Positions 13,548 to 23,805 of a stretch of 64,000 bases of DNA are shown in pieces. The DNA comes from Phytobacter ursingii (GTDB lineage: Bacteria; Pseudomonadota; Gammaproteobacteria; Enterobacterales; Enterobacteriaceae). Under the pieces are notes generated by a model, which worked only from the letters and a program-made list of their open reading frames with translations, searched no databases and was not told the DNA's origin. The position numbers and the translations under genes were made by a program. Position 1 is the first letter of the stretch; each line of letters starts with the position of its first letter. The stretch covers positions 193,352 through 257,351 of the forward strand of contig CABDWT010000003.1 of the NCBI GenBank assembly GCA_901456055.1, given 5' to 3'.

Positions 13548-13575
13548 ATTATAGGGAGTTCTCTGGAAGTGACAA
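13548..13575 (-). promoter_or_regulatory. rRNA operon promoter P1 with UP element
   Basis: TTGTCA (13570-13575) and TATAAT (13548-13553) on the minus strand have a 16-base spacer and a GC-rich discriminator GCGCCTCC, the features that make rrn P1 sensitive to ppGpp and initiating NTPs. Immediately upstream, 13576-13600 is an A/T tract (AAAAATTTTTTAAAATT) fitting an UP element. Fis sites, if kept, would lie inside the 3' end of murI. Confidence 0.93.
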
Positions 13576-13626
13576 GCCCTAATTTTAAAAAATTTTTCAA
13601 CCGTCTCTTTTTTGCTCAAAACCCCA

Positions 13627-14478
13627 TTAAAGCGCGAGTTTTTCGAGCGTTCCGAAGCCATAACGCTGTAAAACGGGCAATAAAAGAACAGTTTCTGGTG
13701 TAACGGCCATGCAATAGGCCAGATTCGCATCTGCTGATTTAGCATCAGGCGCTTCATGCTCAAGCAACCAGGCCGTACGACGCGCAATAGCCGCACCGGA
13801 ATCCACCAGCCGCGTCCCCTCGGGGAGTACCTGCAACAACTCATGCTGTAATAAAGGGAAATGTGTACAGCCGAGCACTACGGTATCGGGTGGTTCCGGC
13901 ATCCGCAGCCACGGGCGTAGAATACGTTTGAGCTCATCCAGCGGAACGGGCTTACCGTGTAACTTCGCTTCCGCAAGCTCAACCATCTCCGCAGAACCCA
14001 GCAATTCAATTTTGCATTCATTGGCAAAACGCTTGATAAGCTCATGCGTATAAGGACGTTTTACCGTTGCTCTCGTTGCCAGCAAGCCAACCACACCATT
14101 CGCCGTTAAACGGGCAGCCGGTTTGATGGCAGGAACGACCCCAACAACAGGAAACGCAAATTTCTCGCGTAGCGCAGGCAAAGAAACGGTACTGGCGGTA
14201 TTGCAGGCAATGACGGCAAGCGCCAGAGGATATTGAGCCTGAACGGCAGTAACGATTTCGACAACACGTTCAACGATGAATTCTTCGCTCTTTTCCCCAT
14301 AAGGAAAGGCGACGTTGTCGAACGCGTAAATGTAATGCAGGTCCGGCAGGAGATGCCGGACCTCATCATAAACCGATAAACCCCCTACGCCAGAATCAAA
14401 CACCAGCACAGTGGGCCGCAGTTTAGAAGGTGTAGCTGCCAGACAAGGTATATTCTCGTCCTGCAGTTTGGTAGCCAT
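13627..14478 (-). CDS. murI: Glutamate racemase
   Basis: MurI makes D-glutamate for peptidoglycan in the cytoplasm. The 283-residue protein has the two catalytic cysteines C92 (ACNTAST) and C204 (LGCTHFPLL), and the substrate motif FDSGVGGLS at residues 27-35. Like the E. coli enzyme it carries an N-terminal extension of about 20 residues, which in E. coli takes part in activation by UDP-MurNAc-L-Ala. Its start codon lies inside btuB, a 56-base overlap also seen in E. coli. The rRNA P1 promoter begins about 50 bases after its stop. Confidence 0.97.
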   Translation of the reverse strand: MATKLQDENIPCLAATPSKLRPTVLVFDSGVGGLSVYDEVRHLLPDLHYIYAFDNVAFPYGEKSEEFIVERVVEIVTAVQAQYPLALAVIACNTASTVSLPALREKFAFPVVGVVPAIKPAARLTANGVVGLLATRATVKRPYTHELIKRFANECKIELLGSAEMVELAEAKLHGKPVPLDELKRILRPWLRMPEPPDTVVLGCTHFPLLQHELLQVLPEGTRLVDSGAAIARRTAWLLEHEAPDAKSADANLAYCMAVTPETVLLLPVLQRYGFGTLEKLAL

Positions 14479-16273
14479 AAGCTGTCTCGTAATCTTTATC
14501 GAACAGGTTAGCTATTTTACCACGAACTGTCAGATGAGAGGTCATTGGATATGACAATCCAATGTCCCAGACACTTACGCCGCCCAACTTAACCGTATGG
14601 GAGGTATAAGTTGTTGCGTCATAGGCGTTGTCATAGCGTTGCCCCATATATTGATACGCGACATTCCAGCCCAGGTCATTAATCTGCCCGGTCAGTTCGT
14701 ACTTAACCTGCTGTTTGGCGCGACGTGCAAGCACCTTATTGGTTTCGTCATCACGCGGATCGATATATTGCAGCGTCAGATGATGATCAACAGGACCTGT
14801 CGTCACGTTTCCGGTCCACTCCAGTCCTTTGATCGTGGCCGATTTTACGTTGTAGTAAGCGTTGTTGTCGTAATCAATCAGGTTGTTGATTTCATAACGA
14901 TACGTAGAAAGACGCCAGTCCACTGGCCCGGTCAGCCCTTCAAGCCCGGCTTCCCATTGCTTCGACTCTTCCGGCTTCAGATTCGGGTTGGAAGCAATAC
15001 CAAAGCGCTCTGCGCCAAACTGCTGCCCAAGCGATGGCGCAAGGAACCCGGTGCCGTAAGAAAGCGTCACACGATAATCATCGACGAATTCCCACCCTGC
15101 CGCTGTCTGCCAGGTGCCATGCCAACCGAACTGTTCGTCGTGGTCTTCACGCCCGGACGCTTCCAGGGTTACCTTGTCAATTTGCTGCTGGCCGGTCAGA
15201 TAGAGCCCGGTGGTGTCGCGCTTATAGATATCCGTACTGGAAGTGCCGCTGGATTGCAGTTTCTCTTGTTTCCAGTCAACACCACCGCTAACGGAGCCAT
15301 GCCCCACCTCGACATTGTTACCCCACTGGATGTAACGCTGTTCCATATTGTCCAGGCTTGCACTCGCTGCATAGCGGCCATCCTGCGCATTGTAATTATA
15401 ATTTTTAAGGTGCTGGTAATTGGCAATCAACTGAGATGAGTAGATGCCGGAATGATAATTGAGGCCGGTGTCCCATGATTGGGTGTAGTTCTGGCTTTCA
15501 TCGCCACCGCCTGCGTAACCACCGCTGCCCTGGTCGTAATCAGTATTTGAACTGTAGCCATAGCCGCGGAAGAACCCTGAGACGCTATCGTTAAACTTAT
15601 GCTGAACGCCGCCCCAGAACAGTTTATTGCGATAACCGTCGCGATCGCTGTCATCCGCGTAGGTTGAATCCGGCTGTACGTTAAAACCTTTGGTCGTCTG
15701 ATACGCACCAGCAGCAGTAACCATCGTATCGCCAAAGCGTTGATTTATCGCACCGTCATAGTTCTGGTAACTGTTGCTCCCCATCCCTGCGTTAATCTGC
15801 GCACGTTCATCGTCACTCATCGTAATGATGTTGACCACGCCGCCAATGGCCCCGGATCCATAAACCGCAGAACGTGGGCCACGGATGTATTCAATACGTT
15901 GTACCAGCGAGACCGGGATCTGACCAATATCGATTGCATTACCAATACCGGCACGGGCCATCGGTACGCCGTCAATCAGCACCAGCACATGACGCGCTTC
16001 GGTACCGCGAACAAAGAGAGAAGAACTTTGCCCTATTCCACCGTACTGGGCGATGTCCACGCCCGGCAGGCGACGCATCACATCGTTAAGATCTTTTGAC
16101 TGCCAGCGTTGAATATCTTCACGCGTCACCACATCGGTGGGTGCCAGTACGGTGTTCACCGGTTGTTGAAAACGGTTTGCTGTTACCACCAGAGTGTCCG
16201 GGGAGCCATCCTGCGCCCAGCCGGAAAAAGCCGTGACGGAGAGCGCCGTCAGCAGCGAAGCTTTTTTAATCAT
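14423..16273 (-). CDS. btuB: Vitamin B12 outer membrane receptor BtuB
   Basis: BtuB is the TonB-dependent receptor that brings cobalamin across the outer membrane. The 616-residue protein starts MIKKASLLTALSVTAF with a signal peptide cut after WA (residue 20), then the TonB box DTLVVTAN at 26-33, the plug domain (RRLPGVDI, SSLFVRG, RGPRSAVYGSGAIGGVVNII) and the barrel, ending in YTLSGSYTF with a terminal Phe. A start five codons upstream is possible but lacks a better ribosome site. Plug and barrel ends match E. coli BtuB, but the extracellular loops and several plug segments differ strongly, as expected for a phage and colicin receptor. A B12 riboswitch precedes it. Confidence 0.95.
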   Translation of the reverse strand: MIKKASLLTALSVTAFSGWAQDGSPDTLVVTANRFQQPVNTVLAPTDVVTREDIQRWQSKDLNDVMRRLPGVDIAQYGGIGQSSSLFVRGTEARHVLVLIDGVPMARAGIGNAIDIGQIPVSLVQRIEYIRGPRSAVYGSGAIGGVVNIITMSDDERAQINAGMGSNSYQNYDGAINQRFGDTMVTAAGAYQTTKGFNVQPDSTYADDSDRDGYRNKLFWGGVQHKFNDSVSGFFRGYGYSSNTDYDQGSGGYAGGGDESQNYTQSWDTGLNYHSGIYSSQLIANYQHLKNYNYNAQDGRYAASASLDNMEQRYIQWGNNVEVGHGSVSGGVDWKQEKLQSSGTSSTDIYKRDTTGLYLTGQQQIDKVTLEASGREDHDEQFGWHGTWQTAAGWEFVDDYRVTLSYGTGFLAPSLGQQFGAERFGIASNPNLKPEESKQWEAGLEGLTGPVDWRLSTYRYEINNLIDYDNNAYYNVKSATIKGLEWTGNVTTGPVDHHLTLQYIDPRDDETNKVLARRAKQQVKYELTGQINDLGWNVAYQYMGQRYDNAYDATTYTSHTVKLGGVSVWDIGLSYPMTSHLTVRGKIANLFDKDYETAYGYQTAGREYTLSGSYTF

Positions 16274-16339
16274 TGTGAGAGCATCCACAAAATAATAAGG
16301 ATGCCGCAGGCGTCATCAATAGCTCGCGATGATGGCACC

Positions 16340-16515
16340 ATATGCGACGTAATACCGGCAGGTCTTCGGGCTAGGAGGTACAACAAGATGATGACTTCCC
16401 ACATATATATGCAGTGTCTGCTTTCGCTATCATCCCACACATCCTTACCGCTGCGCGTCAGCTCCAGATTTACACTGGATTCCCTTTTAACTCACAGGAC
16501 CGGAAGAAGGATGCT
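16340..16515 (-). promoter_or_regulatory. Cobalamin (AdoCbl) riboswitch of btuB
   Basis: The minus strand contains the B12-box and surrounding conserved segments: GTTAAAAGGGAATCC..GTGTAAATC, then GCTGACGCGCAGCGGTAAGG, and finally GAAGACCTGCCGG near the 3' end. These are the hallmarks of the btuB riboswitch, which hides the ribosome site when adenosylcobalamin binds. The borders are approximate. Transcription of trmA diverges from beyond its 5' end. Confidence 0.9.
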
Positions 16516-16637
16516 ACATTCAGATACATATAGATGTCCAGACTGCTATGCCGGGAAGTGAAAAAACATCCGGGACTGGACATCCCCTGAGCAATCCCTA
16601 CAATCCCCGCGTTATTCTTAATCATTCAGGAAGCACA

Positions 16638-17738
16638 ATGACACCCGAACACCTGCCAACAGAACAGTACGAAGCCCAGTTGGCTGAAAAAGTCGTACGT
16701 CTGCAAGCCATGATGACGCCTTTTTCCGCGCCCGTTCCGGAGGTGTTCCGCTCACCGGTCAGCCATTACCGCATGCGCGCGGAGTTTCGCATCTGGCACG
16801 ACGGCGACGATCTTTACCACATTATTTTTGATCAACAGACGAAAAGCCGAATCCGTGTCGATAGCTTCCCGGCGGCAAGCGAGCTGATTAATCAGTTAAT
16901 GAAAGCGCTGATGGACGGACTGCGCGGCAATAAAGTGCTGCGTCACAAGCTATTCCAGATTGATTATCTGACCACCATGAGCAATCAGGCCGTTGTCTCC
17001 CTGCTGTATCACAAAAAACTGGATGATGAATGGCGTGAAGAGGCTACGCGTCTGCGTGATGCCTTACGTGCAAAAAACCTGAACGTGCACCTCATCGGGC
17101 GCGCCACCAAAACCAAAATCGAGCTGGATCAGGATTATATCGACGAACGTCTGCCGGTCGCCGGGAAAGAGATGATTTATCGCCAGGTGGAAAACAGCTT
17201 CACGCAACCCAACGCGGCAATGAATATTCAAATGCTGGAATGGGCGCTGGGCGCAACAAAAGATTCAACAGGCGACCTGCTGGAACTCTACTGCGGCAAC
17301 GGCAATTTCTCACTGGCGCTTGCACGTAATTTTGACCGCGTTCTGGCCACGGAAATCGCCAAACCTTCAGTTGCGGCTGCACAATATAATATCGCGGCGA
17401 ATCATATTGATAACGTGCAAATCATTCGTATGTCGGCAGAAGAGTTTACTCAGGCCATGAACGGTGTGCGTCAATTCAACCGCTTGCAGGGTATCGATTT
17501 GAAAGGTTATCAGTGCGAGACGATTTTTGTCGATCCGCCGCGTAGCGGGCTGGATGCGGAAACGGAAAAAATGGTGCAGGCCTATCCGCGCATTCTTTAT
17601 ATCTCCTGTAACCCGGAGACGCTGTGTAAAAACCTGGAAACCCTAAGCCAGACACACCGCGTTGAACGCCTTGCGCTGTTCGATCAATTCCCTTACACGC
17701 ACCATATGGAATGCGGCGTATTGCTCACTGCGAAGTAA
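16638..17738 (+). CDS. trmA: tRNA (uracil-5-)-methyltransferase
   Basis: TrmA uses S-adenosylmethionine to make ribothymidine at position 54 of tRNAs. The 366-residue protein starts [18 protein letters not shown] after CAGGAAGCAC; the open frame extends 30 codons further upstream but those residues are not part of the family. The SAM motif [13 protein letters not shown] is at 215-227, the catalytic cysteine C324 lies in YISCNPETL, and the general base E358 in HHMECG. Divergent from btuB, as in E. coli. Confidence 0.97.
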   Translation: MTPEHLPTEQYEAQLAEKVVRLQAMMTPFSAPVPEVFRSPVSHYRMRAEFRIWHDGDDLYHIIFDQQTKSRIRVDSFPAASELINQLMKALMDGLRGNKVLRHKLFQIDYLTTMSNQAVVSLLYHKKLDDEWREEATRLRDALRAKNLNVHLIGRATKTKIELDQDYIDERLPVAGKEMIYRQVENSFTQPNAAMNIQMLEWALGATKDSTGDLLELYCGNGNFSLALARNFDRVLATEIAKPSVAAAQYNIAANHIDNVQIIRMSAEEFTQAMNGVRQFNRLQGIDLKGYQCETIFVDPPRSGLDAETEKMVQAYPRILYISCNPETLCKNLETLSQTHRVERLALFDQFPYTHHMECGVLLTAK

Positions 17739-17742
17739 AAGC

Positions 17743-17780
17743 GAAGCGCATTGGCTCATGGGCCGATGCGCTTCATTTAT
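17743..17780. terminator. Hairpin between convergent trmA and yijD
   Basis: GAAGCGCATTGGC and GCCGATGCGCTTC form a 13-base-pair stem with one wobble pair around the loop TCATGG. A short A run lies before it (AAAAGC) and a weak T-rich stretch after it, so it can act on both convergent genes. Confidence 0.7.
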
Positions 17781-17785
17781 TTGGT

Positions 17786-18139
17786 TTACAGTTCCGACTT
17801 ACGGTTACGTATGCGATAACCAATCCAGAAAACCAGGATCACTGACAATACCGCCGGCAGGAAATTAGAACCAATAGCCGGGTATTCCGCCCGTACCACG
17901 GTGCTGTAAAGTAACACGCCCAGAATAAAACAGGCAGCTGCCAGGCCCGGCAACCCGACCGGCATAGTTCGGTTTTGATAACGCTGATGCAGGCAGTACA
18001 CCGTTAGCACCAGTGAAATGATCGGGAAGACGGAAAAAGGCACGATCGAGCTAAAAATCGCTGCAAATGCGCCGTTAATCGATAAGCCAGCGATCAGCGC
18101 CAGCAACAATGTACCTCTATCCTGGACAGATTGTTTCAT
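17786..18139 (-). CDS. yijD: YijD family inner membrane protein
   Basis: The 117-residue protein has four hydrophobic segments (about residues 9-28, 30-48, 64-83 and 92-110) and conserved pieces [16 protein letters not shown] and VVRAEYP. It matches E. coli YijD, a DUF1422 membrane protein of unknown function. It starts 10 bases after fabR and is co-transcribed with it, but no link to fatty acid control has been established that I know of. Confidence 0.93.
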   Translation of the reverse strand: MKQSVQDRGTLLLALIAGLSINGAFAAIFSSIVPFSVFPIISLVLTVYCLHQRYQNRTMPVGLPGLAAACFILGVLLYSTVVRAEYPAIGSNFLPAVLSVILVFWIGYRIRNRKSEL

Positions 18140-18149
18140 TACTTATCCT

Positions 18150-18785
18150 TCACTCGTCGGTTTGATGCGCCATTTTTTCTTGTTCACGGCGATACCAGTA
18201 ATACGCACCTTTGGAGATCATCCTTAGTTGCAATACCAGCCGCTCTTCTAATTGCCTGCGTTGCTCAACGCCGATATCCAGTGCCTCGGCACCCGCGCTG
18301 AAAACAATAGTTACCATTGCCTCGGCCTGCGCTTCGGTGAACGCACGCGGCATATGGTTTTCGAGTTCGAGATAATCGGCAAGTTCCGCAATAAAGTGCT
18401 GGATTTCACGTGCTACCGCAGCGCGGAATGCCGCTGAGGTGCCGGAACGTTCACGTAGTAGCAGACGAAATGCGTTCGGATTGTTGCCGATGAATTCCAT
18501 AAAGGTCGAAACGGACGTTCGAATAACGCTGCCGCCTTTTGCAATACGCTGGCGTGCCTGACGCATCAATTGACGCAGCATCAATCCGCTCTCATCGACC
18601 ATGGTCAGGCCGAGCTCATCCACATCGCGGAAATGGCGATAAAAGGACGTCGGGGCAATGCCCGCTTCACGCGCAACTTCGCGCAAACTCAGGCTGGCAA
18701 AACTGCGCTCAGCGCTAAGCTGGCTAAATGCCGCCTCCACCAGCGAACGCCGGGTTTTTTCTTTTTGTTGCGCTCTAACGCCCAT
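18150..18785 (-). CDS. fabR: TetR-family repressor of unsaturated fatty acid synthesis, FabR
   Basis: FabR senses the ratio of unsaturated to saturated acyl thioesters and represses fabB and fabA. The 211-residue protein starts [20 protein letters not shown]; upstream in-frame starts exist up to 18911, but the chosen one begins the conserved family sequence. The TetR HTH is at residues 10-56 ([19 protein letters not shown]). It is nearly identical to E. coli FabR except for the last residues. It diverges from sthA; the 199 bases between (18786-18984) hold no gene. Confidence 0.96.
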   Translation of the reverse strand: MGVRAQQKEKTRRSLVEAAFSQLSAERSFASLSLREVAREAGIAPTSFYRHFRDVDELGLTMVDESGLMLRQLMRQARQRIAKGGSVIRTSVSTFMEFIGNNPNAFRLLLRERSGTSAAFRAAVAREIQHFIAELADYLELENHMPRAFTEAQAEAMVTIVFSAGAEALDIGVEQRRQLEERLVLQLRMISKGAYYWYRREQEKMAHQTDE

Positions 18786-18984
18786 CACGATGCTTGAATC
18801 CCTCCGCAGACCTGCTGGCACTATACCAGAGAATAAAACTAATCGGATTGTACTGGATTGTGAATGATTGTTTACGAGCTCTTTCTGCTTTACTGCATGA
18901 AAAAAGCACAACGATAATTGGGTTATCCCGCTAACGATGTTACTATTATGTTGTTTTTATGTATAAGAACAGGTAAGCCCTCCC

Positions 18985-20385
18985 ATGCCACATTCCTACG
19001 ATTACGACGCAATAGTTATAGGCTCCGGTCCCGGCGGCGAAGGCGCTGCTATGGGGCTGGTTAAACAAGGTGCCCGGATAGCTGTCATTGAGCGCTATCA
19101 TAACGTGGGCGGAGGATGTACCCACTGGGGAACCATCCCCTCGAAAGCCCTTCGCCACGCGGTCAGCCGTATTATCGAATTTAACCAAAACCCTTTATAT
19201 AGTGACCACACCCGCCTTCTTCGTTCTTCTTTCGCCGATATTCTCAATCATGCAGATAGCGTGATTAACCAACAAACGCAGATGCGGCAAGGCTTTTATG
19301 AGCGTAATCGCTGCGAGATCTTGCAGGGTAACGCCCATTTTGTTGACCCACACACAGTTTCGCTGGAGTGCCCGGATGGCTCAGTAGAAACCCTCACCGC
19401 CGAGAAGTTCGTGATAGCCTGTGGTTCGCGCCCCTATCGCCCGGCCGATGTGGACTTCTCTCATCCACGCATTTATGACAGCGACTCAATTCTGAATATG
19501 CACCACGAACCTCGTCACGTGATCATCTACGGTGCGGGGGTGATCGGCTGCGAATACGCGTCGATCTTCCGGGGAATGAATGTCAAAGTCGATCTGATCA
19601 ACACCCGCGATCGCCTGCTGGCTTTTCTGGATCAGGAAATGTCGGACTCCCTTTCCTATCACTTCTGGAACAGTGGCGTCGTTATTCGCCATAACGAAGA
19701 ATACGAACAGATTGAGGGGATGGATGATGGTGTGATTATGCACCTGAAATCTGGCAAGAAAGTGAAAGCAGACTGCCTGCTCTACGCCAACGGACGTACC
19801 GGTAACACTGACAGTCTGCAACTGGAAAATATTGGTCTGGATGCTGATGGCCGTGGTCAGTTGAAAGTCAACAGTATGTACCAGACAGCGTTGCCGCATA
19901 TTTATGCCGTGGGCGATGTCATTGGTTACCCAAGCCTTGCTTCGGCGGCATATGATCAGGGGCGTATTGCCGCACAGGCGATGGTGAAAGGTGAAGCGAC
20001 AGCCCACCTGGTGGAAGACATTCCAACCGGCATTTACACCATTCCGGAAATTAGCTCTGTGGGCAAAACCGAGCAGCAATTAACGGCCATGAAAGTACCT
20101 TATGAGGTGGGCCGGGCTCAGTTTAAGCATCTGGCGCGCGCGCAGATTGTGGGTATGAACGTTGGCACGCTGAAAATCCTGTTCCATCGCGAAACCAAAG
20201 AGATTTTAGGGATTCACTGCTTTGGGGAACGCGCGGCCGAAATCATTCACATCGGCCAGGCGATTATGGAGCAGAAAGGTGGCGGTAACACGATCGAATA
20301 CTTTGTTAACACCACCTTTAACTACCCGACCATGGCGGAAGCCTATCGGGTAGCCGCGCTAAATGGCCTAAACCGCCTGTTTTAA
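18985..20385 (+). CDS. sthA: Soluble pyridine nucleotide transhydrogenase
   Basis: SthA (UdhA) is a cytoplasmic FAD flavoprotein that moves reducing equivalents between NADPH and NAD+, mainly re-oxidising NADPH. The 466-residue protein has the FAD motif [10 protein letters not shown] at 12-21, the segment [15 protein letters not shown] in which the second redox cysteine of the disulphide reductase family is absent, the NAD(P) motif [12 protein letters not shown] near 177, and the dimerisation domain ending [10 protein letters not shown]. Its last 18 bases overlap the end of oxyR on the other strand. Confidence 0.97.
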   Translation: MPHSYDYDAIVIGSGPGGEGAAMGLVKQGARIAVIERYHNVGGGCTHWGTIPSKALRHAVSRIIEFNQNPLYSDHTRLLRSSFADILNHADSVINQQTQMRQGFYERNRCEILQGNAHFVDPHTVSLECPDGSVETLTAEKFVIACGSRPYRPADVDFSHPRIYDSDSILNMHHEPRHVIIYGAGVIGCEYASIFRGMNVKVDLINTRDRLLAFLDQEMSDSLSYHFWNSGVVIRHNEEYEQIEGMDDGVIMHLKSGKKVKADCLLYANGRTGNTDSLQLENIGLDADGRGQLKVNSMYQTALPHIYAVGDVIGYPSLASAAYDQGRIAAQAMVKGEATAHLVEDIPTGIYTIPEISSVGKTEQQLTAMKVPYEVGRAQFKHLARAQIVGMNVGTLKILFHRETKEILGIHCFGERAAEIIHIGQAIMEQKGGGNTIEYFVNTTFNYPTMAEAYRVAALNGLNRLF

Positions 20386-21285
20386 CGCACTGTCGAAATG
20401 GCCATCCATCGCACCACGGATGGCCTCTGCCAGTTGCTCATAGCGGCTACGCAGCGGTGAGCCAGGACGATAGACCAGCCCAATCGTACGACGCGGTTCC
20501 GGTTTAATGCATGGCAGATATACCACGCCATCACGCACACGTTCACGCGGTACTGCCAGTGCGGGCAGCAACGTGATACCGCTGCCCGCAGCGACCATAT
20601 TACGCAGTGTCTCCAGACTGGTCGCCCGGAAGTGAGTGTCTTCATCGGCACCCGCTTCAAAGCAGAAGCCCATCGCCTGATCGCGCAGGCAGTGTCCATC
20701 TTCCAGCATCAGCAGCTTTTCACCCGCCAGATCGGACATCGGGACGCGGTCACGATTCGCCCAGGGGTGGTCTTCATAAATCGCCAGCATCATGGGTTCG
20801 TCAAAAAGCGGCACCTCAATAAAGGCTTCACTCTCTTTCACCAGCGCCAGGATTGCACAATCGAGCTTGCCGCTGTCCAGTTGCGCCAGAAGCTGATGCG
20901 TCTGCGCCTCATGCAGATACATTTCCAGTTTCGGGAATGTCTGGTGCAGCATAGGGATAATATGCGGAAGCAGATAGGGTCCAACGGTAGGGATTAAGCC
21001 AATATGCAGTGGGCCGGACATGGTTTCCCCCTGCTGGCTTGCCATCTCCTTGAGCACTTTGACCTCACGCAGCACGGTGCGTGCCTGATCAACCAGCAGC
21101 AAACCGGCCTGAGTGAACAAGACTTTGCGGCTGGTACGCTCCAGCAGCATAACGCCAAGCTCGTCTTCCAGTTTACGAATTTGCCCGCTCAATGTTGGCT
21201 GGCTGACATGGCAGGAATCCGCTGCACGGCGAAAATGGCGGTGTTCAGCTAACGCCACCAGATATTCAAGATCACGAATATTCAT
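20368..21285 (-). CDS. oxyR: Hydrogen peroxide-sensing regulator OxyR
   Basis: OxyR is a LysR-type tetramer that is oxidised by peroxide to a C199-C208 disulphide and then activates antioxidant genes. Both cysteines are present in the 305-residue protein (GHC199 and GFC208). The HTH is at residues 4-60 ([22 protein letters not shown]). It is transcribed away from the small RNA gene oxyS, with shared operator DNA between. Its tail overlaps sthA. Confidence 0.98.
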   Translation of the reverse strand: MNIRDLEYLVALAEHRHFRRAADSCHVSQPTLSGQIRKLEDELGVMLLERTSRKVLFTQAGLLLVDQARTVLREVKVLKEMASQQGETMSGPLHIGLIPTVGPYLLPHIIPMLHQTFPKLEMYLHEAQTHQLLAQLDSGKLDCAILALVKESEAFIEVPLFDEPMMLAIYEDHPWANRDRVPMSDLAGEKLLMLEDGHCLRDQAMGFCFEAGADEDTHFRATSLETLRNMVAAGSGITLLPALAVPRERVRDGVVYLPCIKPEPRRTIGLVYRPGSPLRSRYEQLAEAIRGAMDGHFDSALKQAV

Positions 21286-21305
21286 TATTCATCCTCCGTC
21301 GCCAC

Positions 21306-21353
21306 GATAGTTCATGGCGATAGATAGAATAGCAACGAACGATTATCCCTATC
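21306..21353. promoter_or_regulatory. OxyR operator between oxyR and oxyS
   Basis: The stretch contains spaced ATAG/CTAT elements (GATAGATAGAATAGC then GATTATCCCTATC), fitting the ATAGnT..AnCTAT motif bound by OxyR tetramers, and lies where the E. coli oxyR-oxyS operator lies. A -10 box AATAAT for oxyS is at 21367-21372, eight bases before the RNA start. Exact borders are approximate. Confidence 0.75.
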
Positions 21354-21380
21354 AAGCATTCTGTTCAATAATTAACTCAA

Positions 21381-21482
21381 GAAACGAAGCGGGACATATT
21401 ACCCTTGATGCCACTGCCAGTTCTCTCTGAACAACTAAAGCCAACGTGAACATTTTCGGACCCCCGTGGTCCGCTTTTTTTT
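21381..21482 (+). ncRNA. oxyS: OxyS small RNA
   Basis: OxyS is the peroxide-induced, Hfq-binding RNA that represses fhlA and rpoS translation. The conserved parts are the 5' GAAACG, the loop ACCCTTGA (the fhlA-pairing segment in E. coli), the unpaired AACTAAAGCCAACGTGAAC, and the terminator CGGACCCCCGTGGTCCG followed by eight T. The 5' stem has drifted: the E. coli partner of GAAACGG is not present as such. At about 102 bases it is slightly shorter than the E. coli RNA. 21483-21565 holds no gene. Confidence 0.88.
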
Positions 21483-21565
21483 GCGCAGGATAAAAACAAA
21501 AGGCAGCCAGCGCTGCCTTTGTCAGGATTGGCTCTCTCGCCCTGAGAGAGGGAACTCAGAGAGGC

Positions 21566-22939
21566 TTATACCAGGCGATTTTTCGCATCCACAATGGCCT
21601 GAGCGACCTGTTTCGGCGACACGCCGCCTTTTGCTGCGCGTTTATCCAGGCAAGATTGCAGCGACAAAACCGGATACACATCATCGGCAATCACCGCGCT
21701 AAACTTCTGCAAATCCGCCAGCGCCAGATCTTCGAGTGGTTTGCCCTGGCGGATAGCTTCCACCACGGCCTCACCAACAATATGGTGCGCTTCACGGAAT
21801 GGCACGCCTTTGGCAACCAGATAATCCGCCAGCTCGGTCGCGTTCGCATACCCCTGCTGCGCCGCTTCCTGGCAACGCGGACGTTTTACCTGAATGCCGT
21901 CCAGCACCAGCGCCGCCATATGCAGGCAGTCAAGCCAGGTGTCGAGCGCATCGAACAGCCCTTCTTTGTCTTCCTGCATATCTTTGTTGTACGCCAACGG
22001 CAGACCTTTCAGGGTCATCATCATGCCGGTCAGCGCGCCCTGCACGCGGCCACACTTGCCGCGGATTAGCTCCAGCGCATCCGGGTTTTTCTTTTGCGGC
22101 ATCAGAGAGGAGCCAGAGGTAACGCGATCGGACAGTTCAACGAACCCGGCTTCACCGGTATTGAAGAAAATCAGGTCTTCGGCGAAACGGGAGAGATGGA
22201 CCATACCGATAGAAGCATCAGAGAGCAGCTCCAGCACATGGTCACGATCAGATACGGTGTCCAGGCTGTTACGGGTTGCGGATGCAAAACCCAGCCAGCC
22301 GGCCAGCTGTTCGCGATCAATTTCATAAGCGGTGCCCGCCAGTGCGCCGCAGCCCAGCGGGCTCACGTCCAGGCGCTTAAGCGTATCCTGCAGGCGGCTT
22401 TCATCACGCGCCAGCATTTCTACATAGGCCAGGCACCAGTGGGCAAAAGTTACCGGCTGCGCACGTTGCAGGTGGGTGTAACCCGGCATCACTGCATTCT
22501 GGTTATTTTCCGCGGTTTCAACCAGCGCGCTCTGCAACTGACGGTTTGCCGTCAGCAGCTCAGCCACCGTGTCTTTGCACCATAGTTTGAGATCAGTCGC
22601 GACCTGATCGTTACGGCTACGCCCGGTGTGCAGTTTTTTACCCAACTGACCGACTTTATCGATCAGTTTACCTTCCACCCAGCTATGAATGTCTTCGGCA
22701 TCGCTTTCGAGGATCTGCTGCGGATTCGCTCGCACTTCTTCAAGCAGGATCTTCAGCGCCTCTTCCAGTTGTCGTTGCTCATCGTTGGTTAATACACCCA
22801 CCGTGACCAACGCTTTGGACCAGGCCACAGAGCCAACGATATCCTGCTCCGCCAGGCGATAGTCAAAGCGCAAAGAGTCATTGAACTGTTTGAACCGTTG
22901 ATCTGCTGCCTGAGTAAAACGCCCGCCCCAAAGTGCCAT
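21566..22939 (-). CDS. argH: Argininosuccinate lyase
   Basis: ArgH splits argininosuccinate into arginine and fumarate, the last step of arginine synthesis. The 457-residue protein carries the fumarase/lyase signature [12 protein letters not shown] near residue 277 and the substrate segments SRNDQVATD and [11 protein letters not shown]. It is the last gene of argCBH; 74 bases with a weak GC-rich inverted repeat (22983-22996) separate it from argB. Confidence 0.98.
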   Translation of the reverse strand: MALWGGRFTQAADQRFKQFNDSLRFDYRLAEQDIVGSVAWSKALVTVGVLTNDEQRQLEEALKILLEEVRANPQQILESDAEDIHSWVEGKLIDKVGQLGKKLHTGRSRNDQVATDLKLWCKDTVAELLTANRQLQSALVETAENNQNAVMPGYTHLQRAQPVTFAHWCLAYVEMLARDESRLQDTLKRLDVSPLGCGALAGTAYEIDREQLAGWLGFASATRNSLDTVSDRDHVLELLSDASIGMVHLSRFAEDLIFFNTGEAGFVELSDRVTSGSSLMPQKKNPDALELIRGKCGRVQGALTGMMMTLKGLPLAYNKDMQEDKEGLFDALDTWLDCLHMAALVLDGIQVKRPRCQEAAQQGYANATELADYLVAKGVPFREAHHIVGEAVVEAIRQGKPLEDLALADLQKFSAVIADDVYPVLSLQSCLDKRAAKGGVSPKQVAQAIVDAKNRLV

Positions 22940-23013
22940 AACATGCTTCCTTAAATTCGTTTAATGTTGCCTGTCTTTCACCCCCTCCGCTCAGGAGAGG
23001 GCCAGAGAAAATT

Positions 23014-23790
23014 TTAAGCCAGAATACGTGTGCCGATCGGTGTGCCGTTAAACAGCGCCGGTAACTGATCCGCATGCCGCCAGGAGGCGATATCCACCGG
23101 CCGATTCAGCGTACGCGCCGCATCCAGCGCCGCATTCACCTTCACAATCATGCCATCGGTGATGATGCCCTGTGCGATTAACTGCTCGGCTTTCGCCGCC
23201 GTCATCTCGGCAATACGCTGGCCTTTACCATCCAGAATACCGCTCACATCGGAGAGCAAAATCAGGTCTGCGCCCAGTGTTGCCGCCAGCGCCGTCGCCG
23301 CCTGGTCTGCGTTGACGTTCATCAGTTCGCCTTCGTCGGTCACACCGATAGAGCTAATCACCGGCAGGAAACCACCGTCCAGCAGCGCGTTAATCAGTTT
23401 AGGCGAGCCTGGCTGAGCCAGACCCACATGGCCAAGCTCTTCATCCAGCTTCGTCACTTTTACACTGTCGCCATCGCCAAGGAAGAGACCGACAGACGCA
23501 ATCTGGTGTTTCTTCGCCCAGGCCAGCAGGGTTTTGTTCGCCGTACCCGCCAACGCACCGGTAATAATGTCGATTTGATCGGCCGGGGTCACGCGCAGGC
23601 CATTTTTCTTTTTCACCGGCAGGTTGAGCTGTTTCATCAACTCATCCACTACGCAGCCGCCGCCGTGGACAATGACCAGCGGACGCTGGTGCGATTCACG
23701 GTAATTCACCAGCGCGGTAAACAGACGCTCCAGCGCTTCTTCACTATCCAGCAGCACGCCGCCGAGTTTAATAATTAATGGATTCATCAT
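23014..23790 (-). CDS. argB: N-acetylglutamate kinase
   Basis: ArgB phosphorylates N-acetyl-L-glutamate, the second step of arginine synthesis. The 258-residue protein begins [20 protein letters not shown], with the ATP-binding KLGG motif at the N terminus and the substrate loop [12 protein letters not shown] near residue 40. An in-frame upstream start at 23805 would overlap the argC stop region and adds nothing conserved. It lacks the N-terminal helix of arginine-sensitive kinases, so feedback control falls on N-acetylglutamate synthase as in E. coli. Confidence 0.98.
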   Translation of the reverse strand: MMNPLIIKLGGVLLDSEEALERLFTALVNYRESHQRPLVIVHGGGCVVDELMKQLNLPVKKKNGLRVTPADQIDIITGALAGTANKTLLAWAKKHQIASVGLFLGDGDSVKVTKLDEELGHVGLAQPGSPKLINALLDGGFLPVISSIGVTDEGELMNVNADQAATALAATLGADLILLSDVSGILDGKGQRIAEMTAAKAEQLIAQGIITDGMIVKVNAALDAARTLNRPVDIASWRHADQLPALFNGTPIGTRILA

Positions 23791-23805
23791 CAGGCCTGCA
23801 CTCAA

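Noticed and set aside
14597-15439. 280-codon plus-strand open frame inside btuB
   Set aside because: Antisense to a well-supported receptor gene; no ribosome site or family features.
16109-16561. 150-codon plus-strand open frame across the btuB leader
   Set aside because: It runs through the cobalamin riboswitch and the btuB signal peptide region; the RNA structure explains the conservation.
19486-20079. 197-codon minus-strand open frame inside sthA
   Set aside because: Antisense shadow of sthA.
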